DNA of 64,000 bases from Roseospirillum parvum (GTDB lineage: Bacteria; Pseudomonadota; Alphaproteobacteria; Rhodospirillales; Rhodospirillaceae), in assembly GCF_900100455.1 (NCBI RefSeq), contig NZ_FNCV01000001.1:661093-725092 (forward strand), in the 5' to 3' direction. A program made the position numbers and the translations under genes. The notes below the pieces were generated by a model, which saw only the letters and a list, made by a program, of their open reading frames with translations, was not told the DNA's origin and searched no databases. Of the stretch, positions 1 through 8,229 are shown one piece after another (position 1 is the stretch's first letter; each line of letters opens with the position of its first letter).

Positions 1-75
1 GTCATTAAACAAATGCCGACAGGTCGACAGATAGTCACGATTGAACTCCGCGATGTCGATCCGCCGGCAGACCAT
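1..75 (-). CDS. Start of an unrecognised gene, possibly an immunity protein (cut by window edge)
   Basis: Only the first 25 codons are inside the window. The ATG at 75 on the minus strand is preceded at a good distance by AAGGAAC, a clear ribosome binding site, and the frame stays open to the window edge. The visible peptide begins MVCRRIDIAEFNRDYL and has no recognisable domain. It lies immediately downstream of a toxin-like gene: if that gene's probable frameshift is corrected, its stop falls at 87-89, 11 nt before this ATG. A short downstream gene overlapping or abutting a toxin is the usual place for an immunity gene, so that role is inferred from position only. Confidence 0.5.
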   Translation of the reverse strand, partial: MVCRRIDIAEFNRDYLSTCRHLFND

Positions 76-679
76 GGGGGAGTTCCTTACTCTGGGCAAC
101 GCACCTTGAAAGGGTGTGGCTCCCCATCGCCCGTTCAAGTTTTATCTCAACGGTAGGGGTGCTTTCCCCCTGCCCTCCTTTGCCGCTGGACTCCAGGCGC
201 CAAGCCACCGAGGAACCATCTGGAAACTTGTAAAACTCCCCGTCGACACCTTTGATCGCCTTCACTCTTTCGACCTTGCCGCCGGCTGCGGCGACGATGT
301 CGCGCAGGGTCTGCTTGGCTCCCTCGGCGCCGCCGCCGGAGGCCCAGACGTGGGTTCTGCCCTTGTCGTCCTCGCCGTCGATGGTCCGTCCCTTCAGAGC
401 CTTTTCAAACACCGCGTCGCGAACGGTTGGGTCCACCGCGTTGTCGTAGCCCTCCCGTGTCTTCGGTGGCAGATCGTCCACGGCGCCGATGTCCACCGGC
501 TTGATCGGCTTGTAGGTGAAGATGGTGTCCGACCAATGAGCTTCCTCGACCGGCCGGCCTTGGGGGCTGGGGTCGGGGAGGTCCACGGTGGCAGGATCGG
601 CGATCAGGCCACCACCCGTGTCCGGCGGATCGGCCAGGAAGCCCTCAACGCGGGGTGGCGCGCCATCCGGCGGGGTCAA
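35..679 (-). CDS. Small toxin-like protein with a probable 3' frameshift
   Basis: The frame encodes about 214 residues from a TTG at 679. No ATG or GTG lies in the same frame back to the upstream stop at 797-799, so the start is weak. The N-terminal third is Pro/Asp-rich. The C-terminal part has the segment FPDGSSVAWRL followed by STPTVEIKL, which resembles the closing strands of many small nuclease-like C-terminal toxin domains; that is resemblance only. As printed, the last residues look foreign. Adding one base to the four-C run at 122-125 (GGGG on the coding strand) gives the ending GEPHPFKVRCPE and a TAA at 87-89, just before the ribosome binding site of the next gene. This suggests an orphan toxin module whose end is frameshifted in this sequence. 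Function is not established. Confidence 0.5.
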   Translation of the reverse strand: MTPPDGAPPRVEGFLADPPDTGGGLIADPATVDLPDPSPQGRPVEEAHWSDTIFTYKPIKPVDIGAVDDLPPKTREGYDNAVDPTVRDAVFEKALKGRTIDGEDDKGRTHVWASGGGAEGAKQTLRDIVAAAGGKVERVKAIKGVDGEFYKFPDGSSVAWRLESSGKGGQGESTPTVEIKLERAMGSHTLSRCVAQSKELPHGLPADRHRGVQS

Positions 680-796
680 GGGCGGCCAGGCTGGGTGAGG
701 AAAGGCCGGACTGCTCCCATGGCCGCCACATGGCGCACCTGGATCGATACCCCCGGCCGAGGTGCGGTCTGGGGGCGACGAGGTGTCGCGCGCCCG

Positions 797-1465
797 TTAT
801 TCGCCAGGGGCCTTGTCGCGGTCGAGGGCGCGCAGCAGGTGACGGGACGCCTCCAGGGCCGACTGACGCACCTCGTCGTATAAGGTCGGCTCCTTGCCCT
901 TGTTGCGCTTGAAGATCGCCGGGTTGTCCCGCCACACATCGACGTAGAACAACTCGGCAATCATCAGGGGCAGCCCGTCCAGCGGGTAGGTCACCTCGTA
1001 TGTCACTGTCGCGCGGCCATAGGTTCCATAGGTCCCCCAACTGCGACAAAAACCGCCGGGTGGTGCACCCTCCGGATTGCCATGCAGGGCCAACAACTCC
1101 TCCCCGGCCAGACCGGTGGCCTTGGTCAGAACGTCGCCCCAACCCATCCAGATATTGGGGCGCGCGTAGATGCGATTTCCCACGATGCGGATCGGTTCCG
1201 GGTGATGGATGCGCAAGTACTTGATCAACAGCCTCGTCGCTTCCGGGGTCAGCGGTTCGGCGATCTGCAAGGAGGACGAGCCGGTGCAAAAGGGGTGGTA
1301 GGGCATCCAGGTGGCGTTGAGCCACCAGTTGATGCCCAGAAAAAGAACCGTGGCTCCGGGCAGGGGAGCCACCAAAGCCAGTGCGACCACCGCCGGCCAA
1401 AGCCGGAGCCGCCGACGCCAGCCTGAGGCGATCCTGCCCCCCGGCCCACGGTTTCTTCCTGGCAT
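797..1465 (-). CDS. Hypothetical single-pass membrane protein
   Basis: This 222-residue protein starts at an ATG 6 nt after the stop of the upstream peptidoglycan-binding-domain gene, so the two are probably translated together. A basic N-terminus (RRRLRL around residues 17-22) precedes one hydrophobic segment at about residues 23-48. The remaining roughly 170 residues are soluble and would face the periplasm. I recognise no domain. Two cysteines are present, in PFCTGSS and GFCRSWG. Position suggests a partner or membrane-anchored immunity protein for the upstream gene product, but nothing in the sequence proves this. Confidence 0.6.
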   Translation of the reverse strand: MPGRNRGPGGRIASGWRRRLRLWPAVVALALVAPLPGATVLFLGINWWLNATWMPYHPFCTGSSSLQIAEPLTPEATRLLIKYLRIHHPEPIRIVGNRIYARPNIWMGWGDVLTKATGLAGEELLALHGNPEGAPPGGFCRSWGTYGTYGRATVTYEVTYPLDGLPLMIAELFYVDVWRDNPAIFKRNKGKEPTLYDEVRQSALEASRHLLRALDRDKAPGE

Positions 1466-1471
1466 GGGCGC

Positions 1472-3214
1472 TTAGTCCTGTGGCTCGAAACGGATGCGGG
1501 ACTCGGCAACTTCGCCGTCTTTGACGGTCAGGGTACCCGTGACCCTGTATCGCCAAGGCGTGGAGGTCACTTCGAACACCTTGACACGTTCGGCGTTCTC
1601 CAGGGCCACGATGTGACCGCGACTGAGGTGGAAATCCCCCACGGCAACGCCCTGGGGAAACCACTCGCCCAACAAGCCTTTCTTCTTGAAGTCATAGTCA
1701 TCTTCGTAGCGCTGGGTGACGGTCCCCGAGACGGTGATACGATTCTCTTGGCGTTTCAATTCCAGATCGCCAAGCCCGACGACCTTTCCATCACCGATCG
1801 CATTGTGCTGGTCGGTGGTGATTTGTCCCCAGCCGGACTGGAAACCGCCTTCCCATTTCATGCCCGTGATGGTGAAGGTATCACCCGGCTCGGATTGGGC
1901 AATCCAATCATTAATTTGCCCGTAATGGCTGTCGGCTTCAGCACGGCTGCCTTCCTTGGCGCCCAGCCAGTCCCGAAAGTGGCCGAGGGATTTTTCGATG
2001 CCCTCCTCGACCGGTGGGTGCTGCCTCACCCAGTCACCGTCAAGTTCGACGGACGAGCCATCTCCGTTCATGTAGTGATCGAGCAGCCGTGATGAGACAT
2101 CCAGGCCATGCTGTTCGCCCATTTCCTTGAGTTTGCGAAGTGTGTCCAAGGTATCCTGTTGCTTCTCCTCTTGGCTCGTATGGCGCTTCCTGCCATGGCG
2201 AGCCCTCCGCCTTCTCTCGGGATCGCGCCAGTCGTTCTCTGCCGTGTCTGGGGTAGCCCGGTTGTTTTCTGCCTTCGGAGAGCCTTGGGATTCTCGATCT
2301 TGCGTGGCGTCGTTCGAGAGGCCGCTGGCGTTTTGGGGATTGCCCTCCATCAAGCGCCCCAGGAACCGAGGCTCGGGCATTTGAGCGGCGGTTGATGGCG
2401 CCTGGATGACCATTCCGGGGTCAAAGTCGGGCCGCAGGAGGGTGAGGGGCTGGGCGGGTTCGGCTTCGTGGCGCAGCACCCCGAGGGGGGTCTTTTCGGG
2501 CGGGGGGCCGCCGAGAAGCTTCACGGCGAGGTCGCGGTCGAGGCGGTCGAGGAGGGCCCAGGCGGTGAGGTTGGCGCGCCTGGGGTCGTGGCGGTTGAGG
2601 CGCAGAAACATGTCCTGCCAGACCGGCACCGAGTCCGGGTCGTCCGCGATCCCCTTGGCCGCCCAGTCGGGCAGGTCGCCGTCGTCCACGGTGCCCAGCA
2701 ACGCCTCGACGGTCCGCTGGTTGGCCGCCGCCTGCTCGGCCGGCAGGGGGAGGAGTATCCTCTCCAGCCCCTCCAGGTCCAGCGCCGGCGGCTCGGTGAC
2801 CAGATGGCCGTGCCCGGGTTCGGTCAGGGCGGTGTGGTGGCGGTCCACGTCGTCCGGGGTGGGCGGCGAGAAGGGGGCCAGCCGGGGGCCGATCTTGTTT
2901 TCCAGGGTTTTCACCGTGGGGCCGCCGGGATTGGCGAGACCGTCCACCTTCAGGCCGTTGTCCTGCTGGAAGGCGCGCAGGGCCTTGTCTTCCTTCTGGC
3001 CCCAGTAGCTGGTGGGGCCCTTGGTTCTGGAAAAGTCGAGATGGCCGGTATTGGCCAGCCCCACTTCCAGCTTGAGGGTGTCCTGGCGCTGGTTGCGCTG
3101 GGACGCGGGCGTGGCGCCGACCGGGGCATCGAGCTCGAACCAGTCGCTCTTGCCCGGGGCGAGCAGGTTCAGGGGGCGGCGTTTGGTGGGGGGACGCAAG
3201 GAAGTGGGATACAT
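1472..3214 (-). CDS. Peptidoglycan-binding-domain protein, candidate modular effector
   Basis: The reading frame extends upstream to 3328, but the ATG at 3214 (MYPTSLRPPTKRRP) follows a GGAGA motif at good spacing, and the upstream part runs through two terminator hairpins. The 580-residue product has a PG_binding_1-like stretch near residues 65-110 (KALRAFQQDNGLKVDG), a long Pro/Glu-rich middle, a charged Arg/Lys segment near residues 330-360, and a C-terminal domain from about residue 385 that I do not recognise (MKWEGGFQSGWGQITT, then beta-rich sequence). No signal peptide is evident. The C-terminal coding half looks less GC-rich than the N-terminal half, as in modular toxins whose tips are exchanged. 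It leads a four-gene minus-strand cluster. The effector role is inferred. Confidence 0.6.
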   Translation of the reverse strand: MYPTSLRPPTKRRPLNLLAPGKSDWFELDAPVGATPASQRNQRQDTLKLEVGLANTGHLDFSRTKGPTSYWGQKEDKALRAFQQDNGLKVDGLANPGGPTVKTLENKIGPRLAPFSPPTPDDVDRHHTALTEPGHGHLVTEPPALDLEGLERILLPLPAEQAAANQRTVEALLGTVDDGDLPDWAAKGIADDPDSVPVWQDMFLRLNRHDPRRANLTAWALLDRLDRDLAVKLLGGPPPEKTPLGVLRHEAEPAQPLTLLRPDFDPGMVIQAPSTAAQMPEPRFLGRLMEGNPQNASGLSNDATQDRESQGSPKAENNRATPDTAENDWRDPERRRRARHGRKRHTSQEEKQQDTLDTLRKLKEMGEQHGLDVSSRLLDHYMNGDGSSVELDGDWVRQHPPVEEGIEKSLGHFRDWLGAKEGSRAEADSHYGQINDWIAQSEPGDTFTITGMKWEGGFQSGWGQITTDQHNAIGDGKVVGLGDLELKRQENRITVSGTVTQRYEDDYDFKKKGLLGEWFPQGVAVGDFHLSRGHIVALENAERVKVFEVTSTPWRYRVTGTLTVKDGEVAESRIRFEPQD

Positions 3215-3242
3215 GGCGAGGTCTCCGCAGCCGTTCGAGCAC

Positions 3243-3266
3243 AAAAAACCCCGCCGGGCGGCGGGG
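3243..3266 (-). terminator. Rho-independent terminator, minus strand
   Basis: CCCCGCC and GGCGGGG form a 7-bp stem with a GGGC loop, followed on the minus strand by six T. It lies only 29 bp upstream of the start chosen for the peptidoglycan-binding-domain gene and points in the same direction, so it either ends transcripts from the gene at 3433-4794 or acts as an attenuator for the downstream cluster. Confidence 0.7.
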
Positions 3267-3296
3267 CCGGGCGGGGGTTGGGAACTGGGTCGCATG

Positions 3297-3339
3297 AAAA
3301 AACCCGAGGGGCGGCCATGCAGGCGCACGTCCCCCGGGT
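3297..3339 (-). terminator. Second rho-independent terminator, minus strand
   Basis: ACCCGGGGG near 3339-3331 pairs with CCCCTCGGGT near 3311-3302 (9 bp with one G-U pair), and the minus strand continues into six T. It sits downstream of the glutamine-synthetase-family gene ending at 3433 and is its likely terminator. A further palindrome, GAATAGG/CCTATTC, lies at 3388-3409. Confidence 0.6.
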
Positions 3340-3432
3340 CGATGTTCTACGTGTATATGGTTTCCGGCCTCAGGTCAATGGTCCCATGAATAGGTTTTTG
3401 CGCCTATTCGGCGGCCGGTGAACCCGAGGACC

Positions 3433-4794
3433 TTACAGATACCACGCATACTCCCGGCTGAAGATGCCTTCCAGGAAGGCGGTGCGTTCGGCCCGCTTGG
3501 TGGCCACGTACATGTCCACGTAGTGGCGGCCCAGGTAGCGCGGGATGATCTCGGCGGCGGCCAGACGGCTGAGCGCCTGGTTCCACTCGAAGGGCAGGTC
3601 GGGGTCGCGCTCGGCGCCGCTGTTGCCCTTGCTCGGCGGGCCGGGGTCGAGACGCTCGCTGATCCCGTGATGGGCCCCGGCGAGCACCGCGGCGGCGGTC
3701 AGGTAGGGGTTGGCGTCGGCACCGGCCACCCGGTGCTCGATGCGCATCGCCTCGGCCGGCCCGCCGGGCACCCGGAAGGCGGCCGAGCGGTTGTCCAGCC
3801 CCCAGGTCGGCGCCACCGGCACATAGATGTTGGGCTGGAAGCGCCGGAAGCTGTTCAGTGACGGGGCGAACAGGGCCATCGCCTCGGCCATGGTCGCCTT
3901 CAGGCCGCCGACGGCGTGGCGCAACAGGTCGCTGGGCCGGCCGTCCTCGCCGGGGAACAGGTTCACTCCGGCGTCGTCGGTCAGGCTGAGGTGGACGTGC
4001 AGCCCGCTGCCCGAGCGGTCGAGCCACGGCTTGGCCATGAAGGTGGCCTCGAACCCATGCTTGGAGGCCACCGCCTTGACCGCCCGCTTGAGCAGGCCGG
4101 CGTGGTCGGCGGCGGTCAGGGCGCAGGGGACGTGGCGCAGGTTGAGCTCGAACTGGCCCGGGGCGTATTCCGAGGTGGCGGTGTAGGCGGGCAGGTGCTG
4201 GGCCAGACAGGCCCCTTCCAGGTCGCGCAGGAAGTCGCCGTAGGCATCCAACTCGGCCATGCCGTAAACCTGGGTGGCCCGGTCGCGCTGGCCGCTCAGG
4301 GGCGAGATGGGGGCCTGCGGAGCGCCATCGGCGGCCCGTTCGCGGTCGATCAGGTAGAATTCCAGCTCCAGCGCCATCACCGGGCGCAGGCCGTCGGCCC
4401 GCACCACGTCGGCCACCCCGGCCAGCACGCCGCGCGGGTCCTTTTCCTCGGGCCCGCCCTTGGCATCGAACATGGTCATCAGCACCTGGGCGCCGGGCAC
4501 CTTGGCCCACGGGATGGGGGCCAGGGTGCCGGGCACCGGGAAGGCGTCGCCGTCCGGGTCGCCGTCGGAGAAGCCGTAGCCCAGCGGATCGTTGCTGTTG
4601 CCGGCGGCATCGAGCAGGTAGATCGAGCGCGGGATCTGCATGCCCGAGGTGAACAGCTTGGCTGCCTCGTGGCGCGGGAAACGTTTGCCGCGCACGATGC
4701 CGCACAGGTCGAACAGCAGGGCGTCCACGTACTCGATGTCGGGATGGGCCTTGAGGAAGGCATCCAGCTCGCTGGGGTCGGCTCTTTCGATCAT
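3433..4794 (-). CDS. puuA: Glutamine synthetase family protein, probable gamma-glutamylpolyamine synthetase
   Basis: This 453-residue enzyme has the glutamine synthetase fold. The beta-Grasp N-terminal domain covers about residues 18-115. The catalytic domain shows ELEFYLID, SEYAPGQFELNL (metal-binding Glu), GSGLHVHLSL (metal/ATP His) and the NIYVPVAPTWG and RIEHRVAGADANPYL active-site segments. Length and these motifs fit the PuuA/GlnA-like subgroup, which ligates glutamate to polyamines or other amines, better than true GlnA (about 470 residues with an adenylylation loop). The gene follows an FAD oxidoreductase by 38 bp in the same direction, which suits amine catabolism. The exact amine substrate cannot be read from the sequence, so the symbol is provisional. 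Confidence 0.8.
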   Translation of the reverse strand: MIERADPSELDAFLKAHPDIEYVDALLFDLCGIVRGKRFPRHEAAKLFTSGMQIPRSIYLLDAAGNSNDPLGYGFSDGDPDGDAFPVPGTLAPIPWAKVPGAQVLMTMFDAKGGPEEKDPRGVLAGVADVVRADGLRPVMALELEFYLIDRERAADGAPQAPISPLSGQRDRATQVYGMAELDAYGDFLRDLEGACLAQHLPAYTATSEYAPGQFELNLRHVPCALTAADHAGLLKRAVKAVASKHGFEATFMAKPWLDRSGSGLHVHLSLTDDAGVNLFPGEDGRPSDLLRHAVGGLKATMAEAMALFAPSLNSFRRFQPNIYVPVAPTWGLDNRSAAFRVPGGPAEAMRIEHRVAGADANPYLTAAAVLAGAHHGISERLDPGPPSKGNSGAERDPDLPFEWNQALSRLAAAEIIPRYLGRHYVDMYVATKRAERTAFLEGIFSREYAWYL

Positions 4795-4832
4795 TGTCGG
4801 GTCGCTTGGCTTTTCTTAAGGGAGGGGAAGGC

Positions 4833-6443
4833 TCAGGCGCGGCGGCGCTTGAGGTCCTTGAGGATCACCCGGGCGGCGTTGTGTCCGGGCAGCCCGGAGA
4901 CGCCGCCCCCGGGGTGGGTGCCCGAGCCGGCCAGATAGAGGCCGGGCAGGGGGGTGCGGTGGTCGGCGTACCCCGGGGCGGGGCGCAGGCTGAACAACTG
5001 GTCCAGGTCGAGCTGGCCGTGGAAGATGTCGCCCCCGGTCAGCCCGAAGTCGCGCTCCAGGTCCTTGGGACTCAACACCTGGCGGCCGATCACCGCGTTG
5101 CGGAAGTTGGGGGCGTACTCGGTGACCGTGTCAAGGATCAGGTCGGCCACCTGCTCCTTCACGTCGTCCCAGTCGCGCCCCTCCGACAGGTCGGGGTGGA
5201 AGTGCTGGCAGAACAGGCTGGCCACGTGGCGCCCCGGCGGGGCCAGGCTGTCGTCGATGGTCGAGGGGATGTTCATCTCGATCACCGGGCGTTTGGCCCA
5301 GCCGCCGTGCTTGGCATTGTCGTAGGCGTCTTCCAGGTAGCGCAGCGACGGCGAGATGACCACCGAGGCGGTGTGATGCTCGGCCTGTGCGGTGCCCGGG
5401 CGGGCGGTGAAGTCGGGCAACTCGCCGAGCGCCACGTTCATGCGGAAGGTGCCCGAGCGGTTGCGGTAGCCGCCCATGTGGCGGCGGAAATCGGCCGGCA
5501 GCAGGGCCGGGTCGACCATGTCGAGGAACAGCGGCTGGGGATTGATGGCGGCGACCACGGCGCCCGCCTTGAGCACCGTGCCGTCGACCAGCACCACGCC
5601 CGAGGCGCGGCCCTTGTCGGTCAGGATCTCGCGCACCGGGCTGTCGGTGCGGATGGTGCCGCCGCGCTCGCCCACCGCCGCCGCCATGGCCTGGGCGATG
5701 GCGCCCATGCCGCCGCGGGCGTGGCCCCAGGCGCCGACCTTGCCGTTCACCTCGCCGAAGCTGTGGTGCAGCAGCACATAGGCCGAGCCCGGCGCGTAGG
5801 GGCTGGTCAGGCTGCCGACCACGCCGGCGTAACCGTAGAGGCCCTTGACCGGCGCCCCGTTCAGCCGCTTGTCGAGGAAATCCCCGGCCGAGCTGGTGAA
5901 CAGTTCGGCCATCAGCGCCTGATCGGCGGTCGACAGGCGGCCCATCCGCCCGGCCGCCTTGAGCAGCCGCCACAGGTCGGCCGGCCCGCCGCCCAGGTTG
6001 GGGGGCGGGTCGAGCAGGAAGCGGCGCAGCACCTTGGCGCCGCGCGCAAGCTCTTCGGAGAAGCTTTCATAGGCCGCCCCGTCGCCGGGGGCGAAGCGCT
6101 CCAGTTCGGCCTTGGCGGCGGCCATGTCGCGGGCCAGGAACAGCGCGTCGCCGCCCGGCAGGGGCACGAAGCCGGCCGAGCTGCGCTCCATGATCTCAAG
6201 GCCGTGGCGGTGCAGCTCGAGGTCGGCGATGACCTTGGGGTGCAGCACGCTGACGCTGTAGCTGCACACCGAATTGCGAAAGCCCGGGTGGAATTCCTCG
6301 GTCAGGGTGGCGCCGCCGATCACCGAACGGGCCTCGACCACCGTCACCGACAGGCCGCCGGCCAGCAGATAGGCGGCCGTGGTCAGGCCGTTGTGGCCGG
6401 CCCCGATGACCAGGATATCGGTTTGGGTGGGGGCGGCGGGCAT
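4833..6443 (-). CDS. FAD-dependent oxidoreductase, phytoene dehydrogenase/PYROXD2-like
   Basis: The 536-residue protein opens with a dinucleotide-binding motif VIGAGHNGLTTAAYL followed by VVEA, and ends with GLYLAGSGTHPGGGVSG, the C-terminal FAD signature of COG1233 (phytoene dehydrogenase-like) flavoproteins. Its overall pattern is closest to the PYROXD2-like branch rather than to carotenoid desaturases, and no carotenoid genes are nearby. It is the first gene of a two-gene minus-strand unit with the glutamine-synthetase-family gene 38 bp downstream, so oxidation of an amine or gamma-glutamyl-amine product is plausible. Substrate unknown. Confidence 0.8.
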   Translation of the reverse strand: MPAAPTQTDILVIGAGHNGLTTAAYLLAGGLSVTVVEARSVIGGATLTEEFHPGFRNSVCSYSVSVLHPKVIADLELHRHGLEIMERSSAGFVPLPGGDALFLARDMAAAKAELERFAPGDGAAYESFSEELARGAKVLRRFLLDPPPNLGGGPADLWRLLKAAGRMGRLSTADQALMAELFTSSAGDFLDKRLNGAPVKGLYGYAGVVGSLTSPYAPGSAYVLLHHSFGEVNGKVGAWGHARGGMGAIAQAMAAAVGERGGTIRTDSPVREILTDKGRASGVVLVDGTVLKAGAVVAAINPQPLFLDMVDPALLPADFRRHMGGYRNRSGTFRMNVALGELPDFTARPGTAQAEHHTASVVISPSLRYLEDAYDNAKHGGWAKRPVIEMNIPSTIDDSLAPPGRHVASLFCQHFHPDLSEGRDWDDVKEQVADLILDTVTEYAPNFRNAVIGRQVLSPKDLERDFGLTGGDIFHGQLDLDQLFSLRPAPGYADHRTPLPGLYLAGSGTHPGGGVSGLPGHNAARVILKDLKRRRA

Positions 6444-6499
6444 GGCGCTGGGGCTCCGGGACTGGTGATGGCCGCCGGTAGAGTGGGGCGTTGTGTCGT

Positions 6500-6527
6500 T
6501 TGCGTCAATTATCTTGCGTCAATTATA
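6500..6527. repeat. 14-bp tandem duplication in a divergent promoter region
   Basis: TTGCGTCAATTAT(C/A) occurs twice head to tail with a period of 14 bp. It is an AT-rich island in the 215-bp gap between the divergent oxidoreductase (start 6443) and DUF1538 (start 6659) genes, so it may be a regulator site. The rest of the gap shows no gene; GGCCGGCC palindromes lie near 6571-6596. Confidence 0.75.
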
Positions 6528-6658
6528 TTGACCGCCCGGGTCGTCATGAGCCCGCCGCCAGGGAGCGGATCGGCCGGCCGATGGAGGGGCCGGCCAGCGA
6601 TTGACTTCGCGCGCCGAGTTGGGGACCATGAGGCGGTCCTTCCTTCGCCCGGTCCGAG

Positions 6659-7399
6659 ATGACGAACTCCTTTCGCAACTTCGCCGGACTGTTGCGCGAC
6701 GCGGCGCGCGACCTTCTGCCCATTGTCGCCGTCATTGCCTTCTTCCAACTGGCGGTGCTGCAACAGCCGTTCCCCGGCGGGGTGGGGCCGATCCTGGGTG
6801 GGCTGGCCCTGGTCGTGCTGGGGCTGGCCTTTTTCGTCCAGGGGCTGGAGATGGGCCTGTTCCCGCTCGGCGAGACCATGGCCCATGCCTTTGCCCGGCG
6901 GGGCAGTCTGCTGATCCTGCTCGCCTTCGCCTTTGCCCTGGGCTTTGGCACCACCATCGCCGAGCCAGCCCTGATCGCGGTCGCCGACGAGGCGGCGCGG
7001 GCGGCCGCCGGCTCCGGCGCCCTGCCCGACACCGAGGCGGCGCGCGACGGCTACGCCCAGGGCCTGCGCTACGTGGTGGCGCTGTCGGTGGGCAGCGCCA
7101 TCAGCCTGGGGGTGATCCGCATCGCCCTGGGCTGGCCGCTCCAGGTGCTGATCATCGGCGGCTATCTGATCGTCGTCACCCTGACCTTCTTCGCGCCGCC
7201 GGAGATCGTCGGCATCGCCTATGATTCCGGCGGGGTGACCACCTCGACCATCACCGTGCCGCTGGTCACCGCTCTGGGGGTGGGACTGGCCAGCTCGATC
7301 AGCGGCCGCAATCCGATGATCGACGGCTTCGGGCTGATCGCCCTGGCCAGCCTGACCCCGATGATCTTCGTCCTGGTCTACGGCATGGTGATCCTGTGA
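6659..7399 (+). CDS. DUF1538 membrane protein, first of a pair
   Basis: The 246-residue hydrophobic protein has about seven membrane segments and the conserved family motifs [12 protein letters not shown] and [20 protein letters not shown]. Paired DUF1538 proteins have been described as a two-component Na+(Li+,K+)/H+ antiporter (UmpAB of Halomonas), so cation transport is the likely role. The next gene encodes a second DUF1538 protein and overlaps it by 4 nt (GTGA), implying translational coupling and an obligate heteromeric complex. A Na+/Ca2+ exchanger gene downstream supports an ion-homeostasis function. The start has no strong ribosome binding site. Confidence 0.85.
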   Translation: MTNSFRNFAGLLRDAARDLLPIVAVIAFFQLAVLQQPFPGGVGPILGGLALVVLGLAFFVQGLEMGLFPLGETMAHAFARRGSLLILLAFAFALGFGTTIAEPALIAVADEAARAAAGSGALPDTEAARDGYAQGLRYVVALSVGSAISLGVIRIALGWPLQVLIIGGYLIVVTLTFFAPPEIVGIAYDSGGVTTSTITVPLVTALGVGLASSISGRNPMIDGFGLIALASLTPMIFVLVYGMVIL

Positions 7400-8229
7400 C
7401 GCTTGAGCAGACCGCCCTCGACTGGCTGGAAGACCTGGCCGACACCCTGGCCGGCACGCTGCTCGACGTGGTGCCCATCGCCAGCGTGCTGTTCGGCTTC
7501 CAGTACCTGATCCTGCGCCGCAAGGTGCCCAACATCGGCCGCGTGGTGGCCGGCTTCATCTATGTGGTGATCGGCCTGACCCTGTTCCTGGTCGGCCTGG
7601 AAAAGGCGCTGTTCCCGCTCGGCCGGCTGATGGCGACCCAGCTCACCTCGCCCGATTTCCTGGGCCTGGTGCCCGAACTGGCAACCTGGAGCGACTACGG
7701 CTGGGTCTACCTGTTCGCCGCCCTGATCGGCTTTTCCACCACCATCGCCGAGCCGGCCCTGATCGCCGTGGCGCTGAAGGTGCAGGAGGTGTCCGGTGGC
7801 GCCATCCGGGCCGGCGGCCTCAGGCTGGCGGTGGCCGCCGGGGCCTCCATGGGGGTGACGTTGGGCACCTTGCGCATCATCGAGGGGCTGGCCCTGCACC
7901 ATCTGATCATCGGTGCCTACGCGGTGGTCATCGTGCAGACCCTGCTGGCGCCCAAGGCCATCATCCCGCTGGCCTACGACAGCGGCGGCGTCACCACCTC
8001 GACCGTCACCGTGCCCCTGGTCACCGCCCTGGGCCTGGGGCTGGCCTCGGTCATTCCGGGGCGCTCGCCGCTGCTCGATGGCTTCGGCATGATTGCCCTG
8101 ACCTGCCTGTTTCCCATGATCACCGTGATGGGCTACGCCCAGATGGCCCACCTGCTGGCCCGCCTGAGGGCCCGCCGCGCAACCAAGTCCCCGTCCGCTC
8201 CGCCCAGCTCTCCGGAGGCGCCGTCATGA
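7396..8229 (+). CDS. DUF1538 membrane protein, second of a pair
   Basis: A GTG start inside the stop of the first DUF1538 gene gives a 277-residue protein that shares the same two motifs ([12 protein letters not shown] and [20 protein letters not shown]). It is therefore a paralogue and probable partner subunit. It has about seven membrane segments and a Ser/Pro/Arg-rich cytoplasmic C-terminal tail of about 25 residues. Its stop overlaps the start of the PII-like gene by 4 nt (ATGA). It probably forms a cation/proton antiporter with its neighbour. Confidence 0.85.
   Translation: MTLEQTALDWLEDLADTLAGTLLDVVPIASVLFGFQYLILRRKVPNIGRVVAGFIYVVIGLTLFLVGLEKALFPLGRLMATQLTSPDFLGLVPELATWSDYGWVYLFAALIGFSTTIAEPALIAVALKVQEVSGGAIRAGGLRLAVAAGASMGVTLGTLRIIEGLALHHLIIGAYAVVIVQTLLAPKAIIPLAYDSGGVTTSTVTVPLVTALGLGLASVIPGRSPLLDGFGMIALTCLFPMITVMGYAQMAHLLARLRARRATKSPSAPPSSPEAPS

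Noticed and set aside
4794-6662. 622-residue frame on the plus strand
   Set aside because: It is antisense to the FAD oxidoreductase gene, is Gly/Gln/His-rich low-complexity sequence, and has no family resemblance. It is a GC-rich shadow frame, as are similar long frames at 52997-56110, 59725-62193 and 40451-43162.
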